Source of the DNA: Pinibacter soli
Lineage (GTDB): Bacteria; Bacteroidota; Bacteroidia; Chitinophagales; Chitinophagaceae
Direction: 5' to 3'
Length of the DNA: 64,000 nt
NCBI RefSeq assembly: GCF_029961145.1
Contig: NZ_JASBRG010000007.1
Span: forward strand, 1,096,155-1,160,154
Shown here: positions 44,962-54,656 of the stretch, piece after piece
How the letters are laid out: every line of letters begins with the position of its first letter
Position numbering within the stretch: the first letter of the stretch is position 1
Notes under the pieces: generated by a model
What the model saw: only the letters and a program-made list of their open reading frames with translations
Databases searched by the model: none
What the model was told of the DNA's origin: nothing
Position numbers and translations under genes: made by a program

Positions 44962-44990
44962 GTAGAGACAAGGCAATGCCTTGTCTCTAC
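44962..44990. repeat. GTAGAGAC palindrome supplying a stop codon
   Basis: A palindrome of 29 bases, GTAGAGACAAGGCA and its inverse around a central A/T pair. On the minus strand the first TAG is the stop codon of the putative galacturonidase gene. Confidence 0.9.
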
Positions 44991-47773
44991 CGCTCGAACA
45001 ACCAATCAACATCTTCATTTTCGCCTGTAATTCCAACACCAGCATTGTAGCGCGGCACATCAGTTGAGCCGTCGAGAAAGCCCAGCACCAGACACGCACC
45101 TTTTGCCAACTTCAATGTATTTGTTCCTGCAGGAAAAGAAAACGTATGAATATTTACCAACGGAAAACCAGCAATAGTCAAAGCATTTGCCAGCTTTATA
45201 TCAGCCTGTCCAAGATCGTTTGCAGTCGCGTCCGTTTCAAGATCAGATGGAGCTAGATAGTTTGCCTTGTCCTTTACCTTGAAAAATCCCACCACTACCT
45301 TTACCGGCTTATCGCTTTTGAATGTTACTTCAGTGCCGGATTTTCGCTGTTCTGTTCTTGAGAAACGAATCCCTTTTAAATCCCTTATTTCCGCTGCAAA
45401 TGCCGTAATGGAAGAGGCCGTATCGCCAAATACAGAAGCTCCGCTCCCAACAACATATTCGCCGTCTGCTTTGCTTAACAACTTAACAGATACGTTCTTC
45501 AAAACAACAGGTTGCGTTTTAATTTTTACCGCGTGACTTGCTGTCTTTAATGAGTCAATGTTCTTCTTCAAATAGTTATACTCCTGCTGATAAACGGGCA
45601 AACATTCCTTCCATGTTTTAAATGTTCCATCCACACCACGAATTGGAATTTTGCGTTGAGAAGTTTGCATACTGTTTGCATACAGATACGTTCCGTTTGT
45701 CAGATCCGTTAACTCTTCATAAGCATCAACACTCTTCTTCAAATGAACCAGCGCTGTTTCCAAATCAGCTATATCCTTTGAGTATTTATAACGCAATACA
45801 GACAAAGCTGCAATTGCTTTCTCTGAATACGATCTTGCCAATGCATCATAACAATAGACATCATTTTTCAATCGATCAAACTCTGCTCTGTTCTTGGTTA
45901 CAGACGTTGCGGCTTTATCAATCGCTTCTCTTGCTTTTCGTCCGTGTTCAACTACTTCATTGGCAATTTGCACCGGCGTTTCACCAACATGGGGTTGATG
46001 TTTCCATTCCTTATCTGCATACTCGATCAGCATTTCTCCATCCGGACTTTCTGACGTATACAACAAAGTAAACAAGCCATACCTGTTGGGATTAATTAGT
46101 TGTGTCATCAACATACCAAGTGTCAATGTCTGGCGATTACCATCTGTAATACCATAACGTCTAAGCAATTTTGGGGCTATCTCTCCCGCCTGTTCGTAAG
46201 CCTCCAGTATATTTTTTCCCTGCGACAAATCACAGCCGTACTTATCACCCAGCTCGCAGCCCCAGTAATTGATTTCCCCGCTTCTGTCGCGATGACAATT
46301 CCATGCGTAACGTGACCATGTTTTGTACCATATCCAATCACGCTCAACCTGCAACAGGCGCGGAGAAGTTTTGTCGGCAGTGTAAGGCCAGTCCCAATAA
46401 GAAGCTTCAGGATACAAATGCAAACCATTCGCTTCATATACATTGTGCATAGCCTGCACACATTTTTGAATGAAGTCAGCCGAACCATAACGAAACGGTT
46501 CAAGATTGGCCATTATGTGTACATTTTCTATATGCACCGTTCCAATGCGACTTAATGTGCGATGCAATTCGGCCCAGGAACCGCGTGGCGTATAGGTTGT
46601 AAGAGCCTCACCATTATACTTTGCCATCGTATACAAATTCTTATACAAAGGCAATGCATACTTCATTACAGACGGTGCATCGGAATCATGCGCACGCAAA
46701 ACAATTGGTGGTTGTGTATTTGAACCTAACGCCTTCAGGCCATCCTGTACGCCGGGAATAATTGTTTTTGTGAACCAGTCGATATCATCTTGACCCACCC
46801 CTTCCATTGCTTCGCCCAATGTAACAAGTAATCCAACATTCGGATACTTCTCTACGAATGCAGCAATTGATTTTCTTGTATAATCAGCAATGATTGGAAT
46901 GATCGGCCTGTTCCTGTCTTGTGTCTTTAAATTATTTTTCTCTGCAAAAGGTTTTGAAACGATGATATTGTAGAATGATTGGATCACCCAAATGCCACGT
47001 TTATCAGCCTCTTCAGTTAGAAACGTAAACATCTCTTCGTTCTTTTTAAAAGTAGCATCGTCTACTTCCACGGCATAAGGATACTCCTTCAGTTTCACTA
47101 AAGAAGCAAACGGATGACCGTTCCATAAATACAATGAATTCAATCTGTAAGAAACGAGTGAATCAAGATATTGCAACCACAATTTTTTATCGTAGAACCA
47201 AGGGAATGTTTCTTCGGTGTACGGATACTCATATACATTTCGACCGGGCAAATACGCAGGCTTCTGCAAACCCACACAAGCGCCGCGAAGCACCATTTCC
47301 GGCTGATCGGTAACATTCAAATCTGCAGGAATTTTGTCGTATTTCCTGATACTATCTGCCAGCGCCAGCAATCCGTAAAGAACACCACTTTCATCTGCGC
47401 CAGCAACGAGAATTTTATTGACCGCAAGTTGCTTTATCACGAAGCCTTCCTTACCCGGTTGTTTTGCCAGGGCAATTCTATTCTGTGCAATTTCATTTTT
47501 GCAAATATCATCATCCAGTTTCCCAATAACAATGTTTACAACTTTCGCAGAAGACTTACCAGCCACAAGCGTTTTCACGCCATAACCCGATTGTTGCAAT
47601 GCGGCGGAAACTTTGTCCGCACCGAATTGTACACGTTTTGAAGCATTTAGAGAGATGAGAAGGTTGGCTGTTTTATCCGTCTTTTTATTTTGCGCAACAG
47701 CGAAAAGATTCATCGTAGCAAGCACGATGATCAATAAGTACAAACTTGTTCTATTCTTCAATACAGGCAGCAT
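44987..47773 (-). CDS. TIM-barrel glycosidase, putative alpha-D-galacturonidase
   Basis: A 928-residue exported protein (signal peptide ending VAQ). Residues about 35-150 look like the N-terminal domain found before GH20/GH67 barrels. A long barrel follows (about 160-520) with GACVGLQKPAYLPGRNVYEY, LWNGHPFASLV and, at the end of a strand, LLVTLGEAMEG (Glu321, Glu324 as possible catalytic residues). Helices and a C-terminal beta domain end the protein. Proteins of this type are annotated from memory as alpha-D-galacturonidases and may relate to GH138, which removes galacturonic acid from chain A of rhamnogalacturonan II; this was not checked. Its stop codon is part of a palindrome. Confidence 0.55.
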   Translation of the reverse strand: MLPVLKNRTSLYLLIIVLATMNLFAVAQNKKTDKTANLLISLNASKRVQFGADKVSAALQQSGYGVKTLVAGKSSAKVVNIVIGKLDDDICKNEIAQNRIALAKQPGKEGFVIKQLAVNKILVAGADESGVLYGLLALADSIRKYDKIPADLNVTDQPEMVLRGACVGLQKPAYLPGRNVYEYPYTEETFPWFYDKKLWLQYLDSLVSYRLNSLYLWNGHPFASLVKLKEYPYAVEVDDATFKKNEEMFTFLTEEADKRGIWVIQSFYNIIVSKPFAEKNNLKTQDRNRPIIPIIADYTRKSIAAFVEKYPNVGLLVTLGEAMEGVGQDDIDWFTKTIIPGVQDGLKALGSNTQPPIVLRAHDSDAPSVMKYALPLYKNLYTMAKYNGEALTTYTPRGSWAELHRTLSRIGTVHIENVHIMANLEPFRYGSADFIQKCVQAMHNVYEANGLHLYPEASYWDWPYTADKTSPRLLQVERDWIWYKTWSRYAWNCHRDRSGEINYWGCELGDKYGCDLSQGKNILEAYEQAGEIAPKLLRRYGITDGNRQTLTLGMLMTQLINPNRYGLFTLLYTSESPDGEMLIEYADKEWKHQPHVGETPVQIANEVVEHGRKAREAIDKAATSVTKNRAEFDRLKNDVYCYDALARSYSEKAIAALSVLRYKYSKDIADLETALVHLKKSVDAYEELTDLTNGTYLYANSMQTSQRKIPIRGVDGTFKTWKECLPVYQQEYNYLKKNIDSLKTASHAVKIKTQPVVLKNVSVKLLSKADGEYVVGSGASVFGDTASSITAFAAEIRDLKGIRFSRTEQRKSGTEVTFKSDKPVKVVVGFFKVKDKANYLAPSDLETDATANDLGQADIKLANALTIAGFPLVNIHTFSFPAGTNTLKLAKGACLVLGFLDGSTDVPRYNAGVGITGENEDVDWLFER

Positions 47774-47878
47774 TCGTAAATTTATTGCAGGTTAATAGCT
47801 TACAAATTTATTCGAACAACCACTAGCGAAAAATGCCTTTTTCTCGTTTGAGGATGGACTTTATTCCAATTTGAAAAT

Positions 47879-50800
47879 TTACTGCACTTCCAACGCATCT
47901 ACTCTCAAGCCTTCTCCATCTACAGGCGACAATATAATCCTGTACGTTCCGGCGTTGATAAATGTTCCCGTTGAACTGTCAACAACGCCCCACTTCCCTT
48001 CACGAACAGGAAACTCAACAATTGTGTCAGTTATCAGCAGCCCGTCAGTTGCCACCAGTTTCATTCTCATAGTAATCTTTTTGCCGGTGGTGTTCAGGTA
48101 TTTGAAATGCAGGGAATAAACGTCGGCAACGCCCGTGTAAATATTCCATGCGATAGAACCTTGAATGCCTTTCTCAAATTCAACAAACTGTTTGCCGTAC
48201 AATTCTTCTTTTGCAATTTGCAGATCAGTTAATGTTGCCTTCTCTGCTTCATACTTTGTTGTAGGCTTCAGATCGTAAGCGCCTTCCATGTTGGATGCAG
48301 GATTTACAAACACGGTGCAATTTTCTTTTACTTCGATCAAGGCATTTTTTGCTACACGCTTATGCTTCAACGAAAATTCTTTGCCGCCATTTTCATCAGT
48401 TACTATTTTCTTTTGAGCATCGCTAAAACCCGTTAACCATGAAGGCAGTTCTTTATTTGTATCAGCAACAGCGACATATACATCGGCAGCTTCGCTTGTG
48501 GTAAAGCTTGCCAGTACACTATTTCCAGCCTGATTCCCTGAAGAAACCTTCAGCCATTCAGCGCCATATAATTCAGGAGGCAATGAGGCAAATGAAACGC
48601 TTTTGTCAACAAACACTTTATCGCCTGTATTGAGCCATGAACCGGTTTCCCAATTGTTTGCCGCAGCGCTGGTTTTAAAATTAGCAATCATCGGCGATGA
48701 TGCAGATGAAACAGCAGACCGGACATTTTTGGTACCAATTGCAATTGCATTTATGATTGCCTCCCCTGCCGCAGCATCTGGAAACGATATTTTAATCCTG
48801 CCATTGGTCACATGCACATTGAAGGCTTTCTTTATCGCTTTTGCAAAACCAGCTTCTTTAAAAATATCAAAGTCCCTCAAAACAGTTTTATCATTGATTG
48901 CCACATCAAACATCCGCCAGCCTTTGCAATTCAATGAGCCGCCCGCTCCGTACCATGGCTCTGCAAAAAACAACTCCACAAGATAGTCCCCATTGGGAAC
49001 CGGAAAATCATATTGCAACTTATCCATACCATAACGGAAGCTTTGAAACAAAGCGTTATCACTCGTGTTCGCAATAGGTTCATTTGTTGTTCGCTGACTT
49101 GCATAAAATGGCGAAATACCCGGAAAATCTTTTGTCCATGACACCGAACCCCAATGAGAAGTTACCTTTTGATCAACATCTGCGTGCCAGATATTTCCAT
49201 TAACATCCTTGTAATTGCCGCCTCCGCAGTTAACACGATACAAATAATTATAACCAGCAACCCCTTTTGTAATGGCAGTTTCATTCGATGTACTTTTTTT
49301 CTTCGCCTCCGGCAAATGATGAAACACGATCATATCATGCGCCACGACTTTACCATTTAAACGGGCTTCAGCATACAACACATTGTATTGTACGTTGACT
49401 TTGTTCCATTCAAAGTGTGTACCAATACCATTCCTGTTTCTTTTACCAAGCGAGATAGTTTTATCTGCGTCATTAAACAGCTCTACTTCATCGCAATTGG
49501 AATACACGACTATTCCGTCTTTCATGCCTGCAGTCATCCATCTGTCGGGCCACGTGTGCGACACGATGTAAACCATAGGCTCTTTCACTTTATCCGCATA
49601 GTTTGAACGGTACATGTAAAATGCATCAGTTGGTTCTCCCCACGCAGTAAACAACCCTTTATAGTTTACCGGCCCGATTCTATCCAATTCACGCATACCT
49701 TCACCACCCTGCGATCTACCGGGATTTTCATGTGAGGCAAACAACCAGTGAAAATGTCCGCAGGTGGAATCCTTTACGGACTCCGCCAGCCTTACTTTCA
49801 GCTCCATCAATTCCGTCATTTTTTCTTCAGTGTTAGTCTTCTGATGCGAATCATTTTCGGCATGCAAACCAAGACTTCTCCAACCACCGTATTCTCCTAC
49901 AAGCAATTGCTTCTTCAAATCGTCTCCATATGTATTTGGATCACCGCCATAAGTACCTGTCCAGTTTTGCGGCACGTTCCAATCTGTTCCTTCGCCGCCA
50001 TTGCAGGTGGTTATCATTCTTTGATTGCTGGCAGTGGGATCAAGCTCGCGGATAATATCAGAACATTCTTTGGCAAAGTCAGCGGGCATTACACTTTCAT
50101 TTTGCAGGCCCCACAATATAGCGGAAGGGCTGTTGCGTCTTTCTTTTATCCACTCCCTCAGCAATGTTTTGAAATTCTCCCGAAACTCACGAGAATCAAC
50201 CCAAACGTGGGCTGAGAACTGTGGCCACCACAATATACCATCATGATCCCAGTATTTTTGATACAATAAATTATGTGGTTGATGGGCATCACGAAAAGCA
50301 TTGAAACCCGCGCTTTCAATTTGTTTAACCCTGGCTTTTATTTGTGCTTCGCTAAATGCGTGGCTTTTGCCCATCAGGTGTTCATACTCACAGGTTCCGT
50401 TAATAAAAACAGGTTCTCCATTTAACAGAAATTGTTTCGATCCATCGTTTCTGTTTTGTGGCCAGCTTATCCAGCGAATACCATATGTAACGGTATCCTG
50501 ATCGCTAACCTTTCCATTTTCTTCAATGGTGGTTTGAAGCCTGTATAAATAAGGATTTTCCAATGACCACAAATGCGGATTGGCTATCGTTTTAGTTTGC
50601 TGCGGAATTGTTTTCGTTTCTCCGGTTGTAAGCGTTACGTTCTGACGAAGCACCTCAACAACTTTATTAGATGCGTCCAACAAAGTATTCACCAATACTA
50701 TCTTTCTTGATTGCGATGCATAATTCCTCACTTCCGTTTCCATGTGTAATACAGCACCCGCACTGGAAATTTTGTTGTCATTCCAAACGTGCACACCAAA

Positions 50801-51382
50801 CGGTTCAACACGCACCGGGCCTGTAGTTATCAAATGAACCGGCCTGAAAATACCTAATGGCTGCGAGCCTTCAGAAAAACCACGATCATCCGAGCAGCCA
50901 CCGCAAACCCAGGGCAAATCGCTGATCATAGCGGGATGCGCCGCTTTCACGATCAAGGAGTTCTCTTTACAAATCGCATTTGTAATATCTATTGTGAAAG
51001 TTGTTCTTCCGCCCGCATGCTGCCCGATCTGCTTTCCGTTCAACCAGACCGTTGCATAAGAACCTACACCTTCAAACCAAAGAAAGTAGCGTTTAGTTTT
51101 ATCGATATCTTTTAAGGAAAAAGATTTGCGGTACCAGGCTGTGCCGTGCTTGTTGCCATGCTTCAGCCGCCTGTAGCCATCGTATTGGTCCCAATTGTGT
51201 GGCACATTGACCATTTGCCAATCCCTGGCATTGAAAGCTTCTGCTGCCACATCGTTGGATGTATCCATTTTTGTATACCAGCTTTTGTTCAGAGATTCAT
51301 CTTTCCGTAATCCCTGCGGAAAAACTATCGCACAAGAAAGAAGGAACAACAGGCAAGAAGCAATCCGTTTAAATTTGAACAT
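47879..51382 (-). CDS. Large GH2 glycosidase with malectin and carbohydrate-binding domains
   Basis: A 1167-residue exported GH2 enzyme. The signal peptide ends VFPQG. The N-terminal sandwich, immunoglobulin-like domain and TIM barrel occupy about residues 30-600, with acid/base in WGLQNESV (Glu429) and nucleophile in LLVGEYGGW (Glu497). A malectin domain (about 720-880, RVNCGGGNYKDVNGNIW and FFAEPWYGAGG) and a C-terminal CBM35/CBM6-like domain with AEKATLTD and RVDALEV follow. Malectin domains bind di- or oligosaccharides and would hold the enzyme on its branched substrate. It is the first gene of the eight-gene run, divergent from GH78. Confidence 0.9.
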   Translation of the reverse strand: MFKFKRIASCLLFLLSCAIVFPQGLRKDESLNKSWYTKMDTSNDVAAEAFNARDWQMVNVPHNWDQYDGYRRLKHGNKHGTAWYRKSFSLKDIDKTKRYFLWFEGVGSYATVWLNGKQIGQHAGGRTTFTIDITNAICKENSLIVKAAHPAMISDLPWVCGGCSDDRGFSEGSQPLGIFRPVHLITTGPVRVEPFGVHVWNDNKISSAGAVLHMETEVRNYASQSRKIVLVNTLLDASNKVVEVLRQNVTLTTGETKTIPQQTKTIANPHLWSLENPYLYRLQTTIEENGKVSDQDTVTYGIRWISWPQNRNDGSKQFLLNGEPVFINGTCEYEHLMGKSHAFSEAQIKARVKQIESAGFNAFRDAHQPHNLLYQKYWDHDGILWWPQFSAHVWVDSREFRENFKTLLREWIKERRNSPSAILWGLQNESVMPADFAKECSDIIRELDPTASNQRMITTCNGGEGTDWNVPQNWTGTYGGDPNTYGDDLKKQLLVGEYGGWRSLGLHAENDSHQKTNTEEKMTELMELKVRLAESVKDSTCGHFHWLFASHENPGRSQGGEGMRELDRIGPVNYKGLFTAWGEPTDAFYMYRSNYADKVKEPMVYIVSHTWPDRWMTAGMKDGIVVYSNCDEVELFNDADKTISLGKRNRNGIGTHFEWNKVNVQYNVLYAEARLNGKVVAHDMIVFHHLPEAKKKSTSNETAITKGVAGYNYLYRVNCGGGNYKDVNGNIWHADVDQKVTSHWGSVSWTKDFPGISPFYASQRTTNEPIANTSDNALFQSFRYGMDKLQYDFPVPNGDYLVELFFAEPWYGAGGSLNCKGWRMFDVAINDKTVLRDFDIFKEAGFAKAIKKAFNVHVTNGRIKISFPDAAAGEAIINAIAIGTKNVRSAVSSASSPMIANFKTSAAANNWETGSWLNTGDKVFVDKSVSFASLPPELYGAEWLKVSSGNQAGNSVLASFTTSEAADVYVAVADTNKELPSWLTGFSDAQKKIVTDENGGKEFSLKHKRVAKNALIEVKENCTVFVNPASNMEGAYDLKPTTKYEAEKATLTDLQIAKEELYGKQFVEFEKGIQGSIAWNIYTGVADVYSLHFKYLNTTGKKITMRMKLVATDGLLITDTIVEFPVREGKWGVVDSSTGTFINAGTYRIILSPVDGEGLRVDALEVQ

Positions 51383-51666
51383 AATCGTAAAGAATATTTA
51401 AATACCGCAACAGCGAGATGAGCGATAAGTACATTTTCACTGAACATACACCACTGCTTAAAAATAGGAAACTGTTGCAACCCAGCAATAACAAGGATTG
51501 CAAAAGATTTAAAATTCTCATCAAAAATTCGATCGTTGTAAAATAGTCCATCAAACCAGCAAAAAATGATATTGTTTTTGTTGAGATTTAATGATAGCAT
51601 TGCGTGTTTTTCATAACGTGTATTGATTAACTTTATCGCCTGCAATTCAATTAACGATCGCTGACT
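51383..51666. promoter_or_regulatory. Divergent promoter region between GH2 and GH78
   Basis: A 284-base AT-rich region with no gene, controlling two operons in opposite directions. AACGATCG occurs twice, reading toward each gene (minus strand 51530-51537, plus strand 51653-51660). No clear TTTG / TAnnTTTG promoter was found. The LacI regulator at the end of the plus-strand group is one candidate ligand sensor. Confidence 0.45.
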
Positions 51667-54456
51667 ATGAACAAATTCTGCCTGGCTTTATTGATCTGTT
51701 TTTTTTGCTGTGCCGTTTCTGCACAAAACATTTCCGTGCACGATCTAAAATGCGAAGACAAAATTGCACCTTTAAATATTGATGCTGTTCATCCAAGGTT
51801 TAGCTGGAAAATAAACGGCGACCGCGGATGCAGTCAGTCCGCGTATCAAATACTGGTTTCAAAAAGCAAGAGCAATTTGCAGAAAGGCATTGGTGAAATT
51901 TGGGACTCTCAAAAGATCAGTGCGACTGAAAATATTTTCATCTCTTATAACGGAAAGAAATTACAACCTGCGACTACTTATTTCTGGTGCGTGAAAATCT
52001 GGAATAAGCAAAAACAGGCCTCCCGGCGGGGCGCACCAACTTCATTTACTACGGGCCTTTTCACCAGTGATGACTGGAGCAACGCAAAATGGATCGGCTA
52101 TGAAGAACTGCCAGATACTTCGCGCATCGTTCCCGGTGTACATAGTCCGGATGTAAAGAAAAAATTAGGGCCGGATAAAGCGAAGGAGAGAACCGTTGTT
52201 CCTCTTTTCAGGAAAACTTTCGCTGCTGATAAAACGATTGTAAGTGCATTGGTTTTTATCAGCGGCCTGGGACATTATGAACTAAGTATGAACGGACAAA
52301 AAGTGAGCAACAGTTTTCTTGCCCCTGGCTGGACGTCTTATGACAAACGTTGCCTTTACAACTCCTACGATATTTCTTCATTGGTAAAAAAGGGACAAAA
52401 CGCGATCGGCGTTATGGTAGGAAATGGATTTTACAATATTAACCGCGAACGCTATTTCAAAGCAATTTCTGTTTTTGGCAATCCAAAAATGATCTGCAAA
52501 ATACAACTCACTTATTACGACGGAAGTGTTGAAAATATAGTATCAGATGAAAGTTGGAAAACCACAGCTTCGCCAATAACCTTCTCCAGCATTTATGGTG
52601 GAGAAGACTACGATGCCAGGCTGGAACAAAAAGACTGGAACACTGCATCCTTTTCTGATGCACAATGGAAGAAAGTTGTGTTGGTAAAATCTCCGCAAGG
52701 CAAACTGGAAGCTGAGCATGACTATCCTGTGGAGGTTTGTGAAACATTTAGCAAGCCGGCAATTTCCGAACCAGCGAAGGGCATTTACATGTATGATTTC
52801 GGACAAAACATTTCAGGTATTGTCGAGTTGAAAGTCTCCGGCAAGAAAGGACAAACCATTAAATTGACGCCTGCTGAATTACTCACTGATAGCAGTCTTG
52901 CTAATCAAAAAGCAACCGGCAAGCCTTATTATTTTTTCTACACATTAAAAGGTGACGGTGTAGAAACATGGCGACCACGCTTCACATACTATGGCTTTCG
53001 TTACGTACAGGTGGAAGGCGGTGTTCCCGCAAATGCAAAACAGCAGAATGATTTACCTTCGATTGTAAGCCTGTCGTCATTGCACACAAGAAACAGCTCA
53101 CCAACTGCGGGAGCTTTTGAATGTTCGAATCAACTGTTCAACCAGATCAATACCTTGATACGCTGGGCAATAAAAAGCAACATGCAAAGTGTGTTAACGG
53201 ATTGTCCGCACAGGGAAAAGCTAAGTTGGCTGGAACAAGACTATTTAATGGGCGATGGCATCAAAAGTAATTTTGAAACATACAATCTCTATCGCAAACT
53301 GGTGTTTGACATGATGGATGCACAAACCGCCGAAGGCCTTGTTCCTGACATCGCACCGGAGTTTGTATTCTTTGACGATCACGGTTTCGGTTTCCGGGAT
53401 TCTCCTGAGTGGGGAAGCGCCGCTATCATTGTGCCATGGCTCATTTACAAATGGTACGGAGATAAGGATATTCTTGCCACAGCCTATCCCATGATGCAGA
53501 AGTACACAAGTTATCTTCAAAGTAAAGCAAGCAATCATATTCTCTCTTACGGGCTCGGCGACTGGTACGATTATGGCCCGAACCATCCGGGAGTGGCACA
53601 ATTGACGCCCATTCCGCTAACGGCAACGGCAATCTATTACTATGATCTAAGTTTGATGAATAAAGTAGCTGCATTGCTCGGCAATAAATCAGATGAAGAT
53701 AAATACAGCGATTTATCACAACAAGTGAAGCAAGCTTTTAACGACAATTTTTTCAATGCTGCCACCAACGTCTATGCAACAGGTAGCCAAACATCAATGG
53801 CGATGCCGCTATGCGTAGGATTAGTACGTGAAGAAAATAAACCGGCTGTGATGAAAAATCTTGTCGATTCTATTTCTGCCTCCGGCAAAAAATTAACAGC
53901 CGGCGATGTAGGCTATCACTTTCTCGTGCGGGCATTGCACGAAGGCAGCGCCTCACAACTGATTTACGAAATGAACAATCGTGATGATGTTGCAGGTTAT
54001 GGCTTTCAGATTAAAAAAGGTGCAACCGCTCTCACTGAATCATGGCAGGCATTGAGCGATGTCTCAAACAACCATTTGATGCTGGGTCACATCATGCAGT
54101 GGTTCTACAATGGCCTGCTTGGTATCAATCAGGCTGACAGTTCGGTAGGTTATAAAAACATTGTTATAAAGCCTGAAGTGGTGGGCGACATTCATTTTGC
54201 CAAAGGCAGTTATGAAACGATGTACGGCACGATTGTGAGTGACTGGAAAAAAGAGAACGGTTCGTTTTCATTGCATGTGAAAATTCCTGGAAACACTACG
54301 GCACTAGTGTATTTACCGGCAACAGCGCAATCCATAATTTTCGAGAGCAATCAATTGTTATCAAAACAAAAAGACGTAAAAATCCTCGGCAATGAAAACG
54401 GTAGAACGGTCGTAAACATTGCTTCCGGGGAATATTGGTTCACAGTAAAAGATTAA
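51667..54456 (+). CDS. GH78 alpha-L-rhamnosidase, second copy
   Basis: A 929-residue exported alpha-L-rhamnosidase, first of the plus-strand operon. The signal peptide ends VSAQN. The same domain order as the copy at 2855-5602 is present. The active site differs: DCPHREKLSWLEQD replaces DCPQRNERMPWLGD, and the second block is KKGATALTESW with its glutamate. This marks another GH78 subgroup, so the two copies probably accept different linkages or neighbouring sugars. The C-terminal domain ends GEYWFTVKD. The next gene lies 200 bases downstream, across a long inverted repeat. Confidence 0.93.
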   Translation: MNKFCLALLICFFCCAVSAQNISVHDLKCEDKIAPLNIDAVHPRFSWKINGDRGCSQSAYQILVSKSKSNLQKGIGEIWDSQKISATENIFISYNGKKLQPATTYFWCVKIWNKQKQASRRGAPTSFTTGLFTSDDWSNAKWIGYEELPDTSRIVPGVHSPDVKKKLGPDKAKERTVVPLFRKTFAADKTIVSALVFISGLGHYELSMNGQKVSNSFLAPGWTSYDKRCLYNSYDISSLVKKGQNAIGVMVGNGFYNINRERYFKAISVFGNPKMICKIQLTYYDGSVENIVSDESWKTTASPITFSSIYGGEDYDARLEQKDWNTASFSDAQWKKVVLVKSPQGKLEAEHDYPVEVCETFSKPAISEPAKGIYMYDFGQNISGIVELKVSGKKGQTIKLTPAELLTDSSLANQKATGKPYYFFYTLKGDGVETWRPRFTYYGFRYVQVEGGVPANAKQQNDLPSIVSLSSLHTRNSSPTAGAFECSNQLFNQINTLIRWAIKSNMQSVLTDCPHREKLSWLEQDYLMGDGIKSNFETYNLYRKLVFDMMDAQTAEGLVPDIAPEFVFFDDHGFGFRDSPEWGSAAIIVPWLIYKWYGDKDILATAYPMMQKYTSYLQSKASNHILSYGLGDWYDYGPNHPGVAQLTPIPLTATAIYYYDLSLMNKVAALLGNKSDEDKYSDLSQQVKQAFNDNFFNAATNVYATGSQTSMAMPLCVGLVREENKPAVMKNLVDSISASGKKLTAGDVGYHFLVRALHEGSASQLIYEMNNRDDVAGYGFQIKKGATALTESWQALSDVSNNHLMLGHIMQWFYNGLLGINQADSSVGYKNIVIKPEVVGDIHFAKGSYETMYGTIVSDWKKENGSFSLHVKIPGNTTALVYLPATAQSIIFESNQLLSKQKDVKILGNENGRTVVNIASGEYWFTVKD

Positions 54457-54462
54457 AATACA

Positions 54463-54638
54463 GGGACGCAGATTTTCATGATTGTCATGATTTGATGGAT
54501 TTGAAATTTGAGATTTTGTGCAGCCAGATGAAAGTTTAATTTAAGCTAGTTGCATATCAGGAAGCATCAAATTTCAAATCTCAAATCAAAAATCAAAAAA
54601 TCTTAACCAATCATGACAATCATGAAAATCTGCGTTCC
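54463..54638. repeat. 176-base inverted repeat, CATGATTGTCATG family
   Basis: Arms of 30 bases match at 29 positions (54463-54492 against the inverse at 54609-54638); the arm core is TTTTCATGATTGTCATGATT. Inner GATTTGAAATTTGA words are also inverted. It starts six bases after the GH78 stop. A half copy lies at 56097-56142, and a degenerate copy near 36390-36455. Confidence 0.9.
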
Positions 54639-54656
54639 GTCTCTCAAATTCAACAT

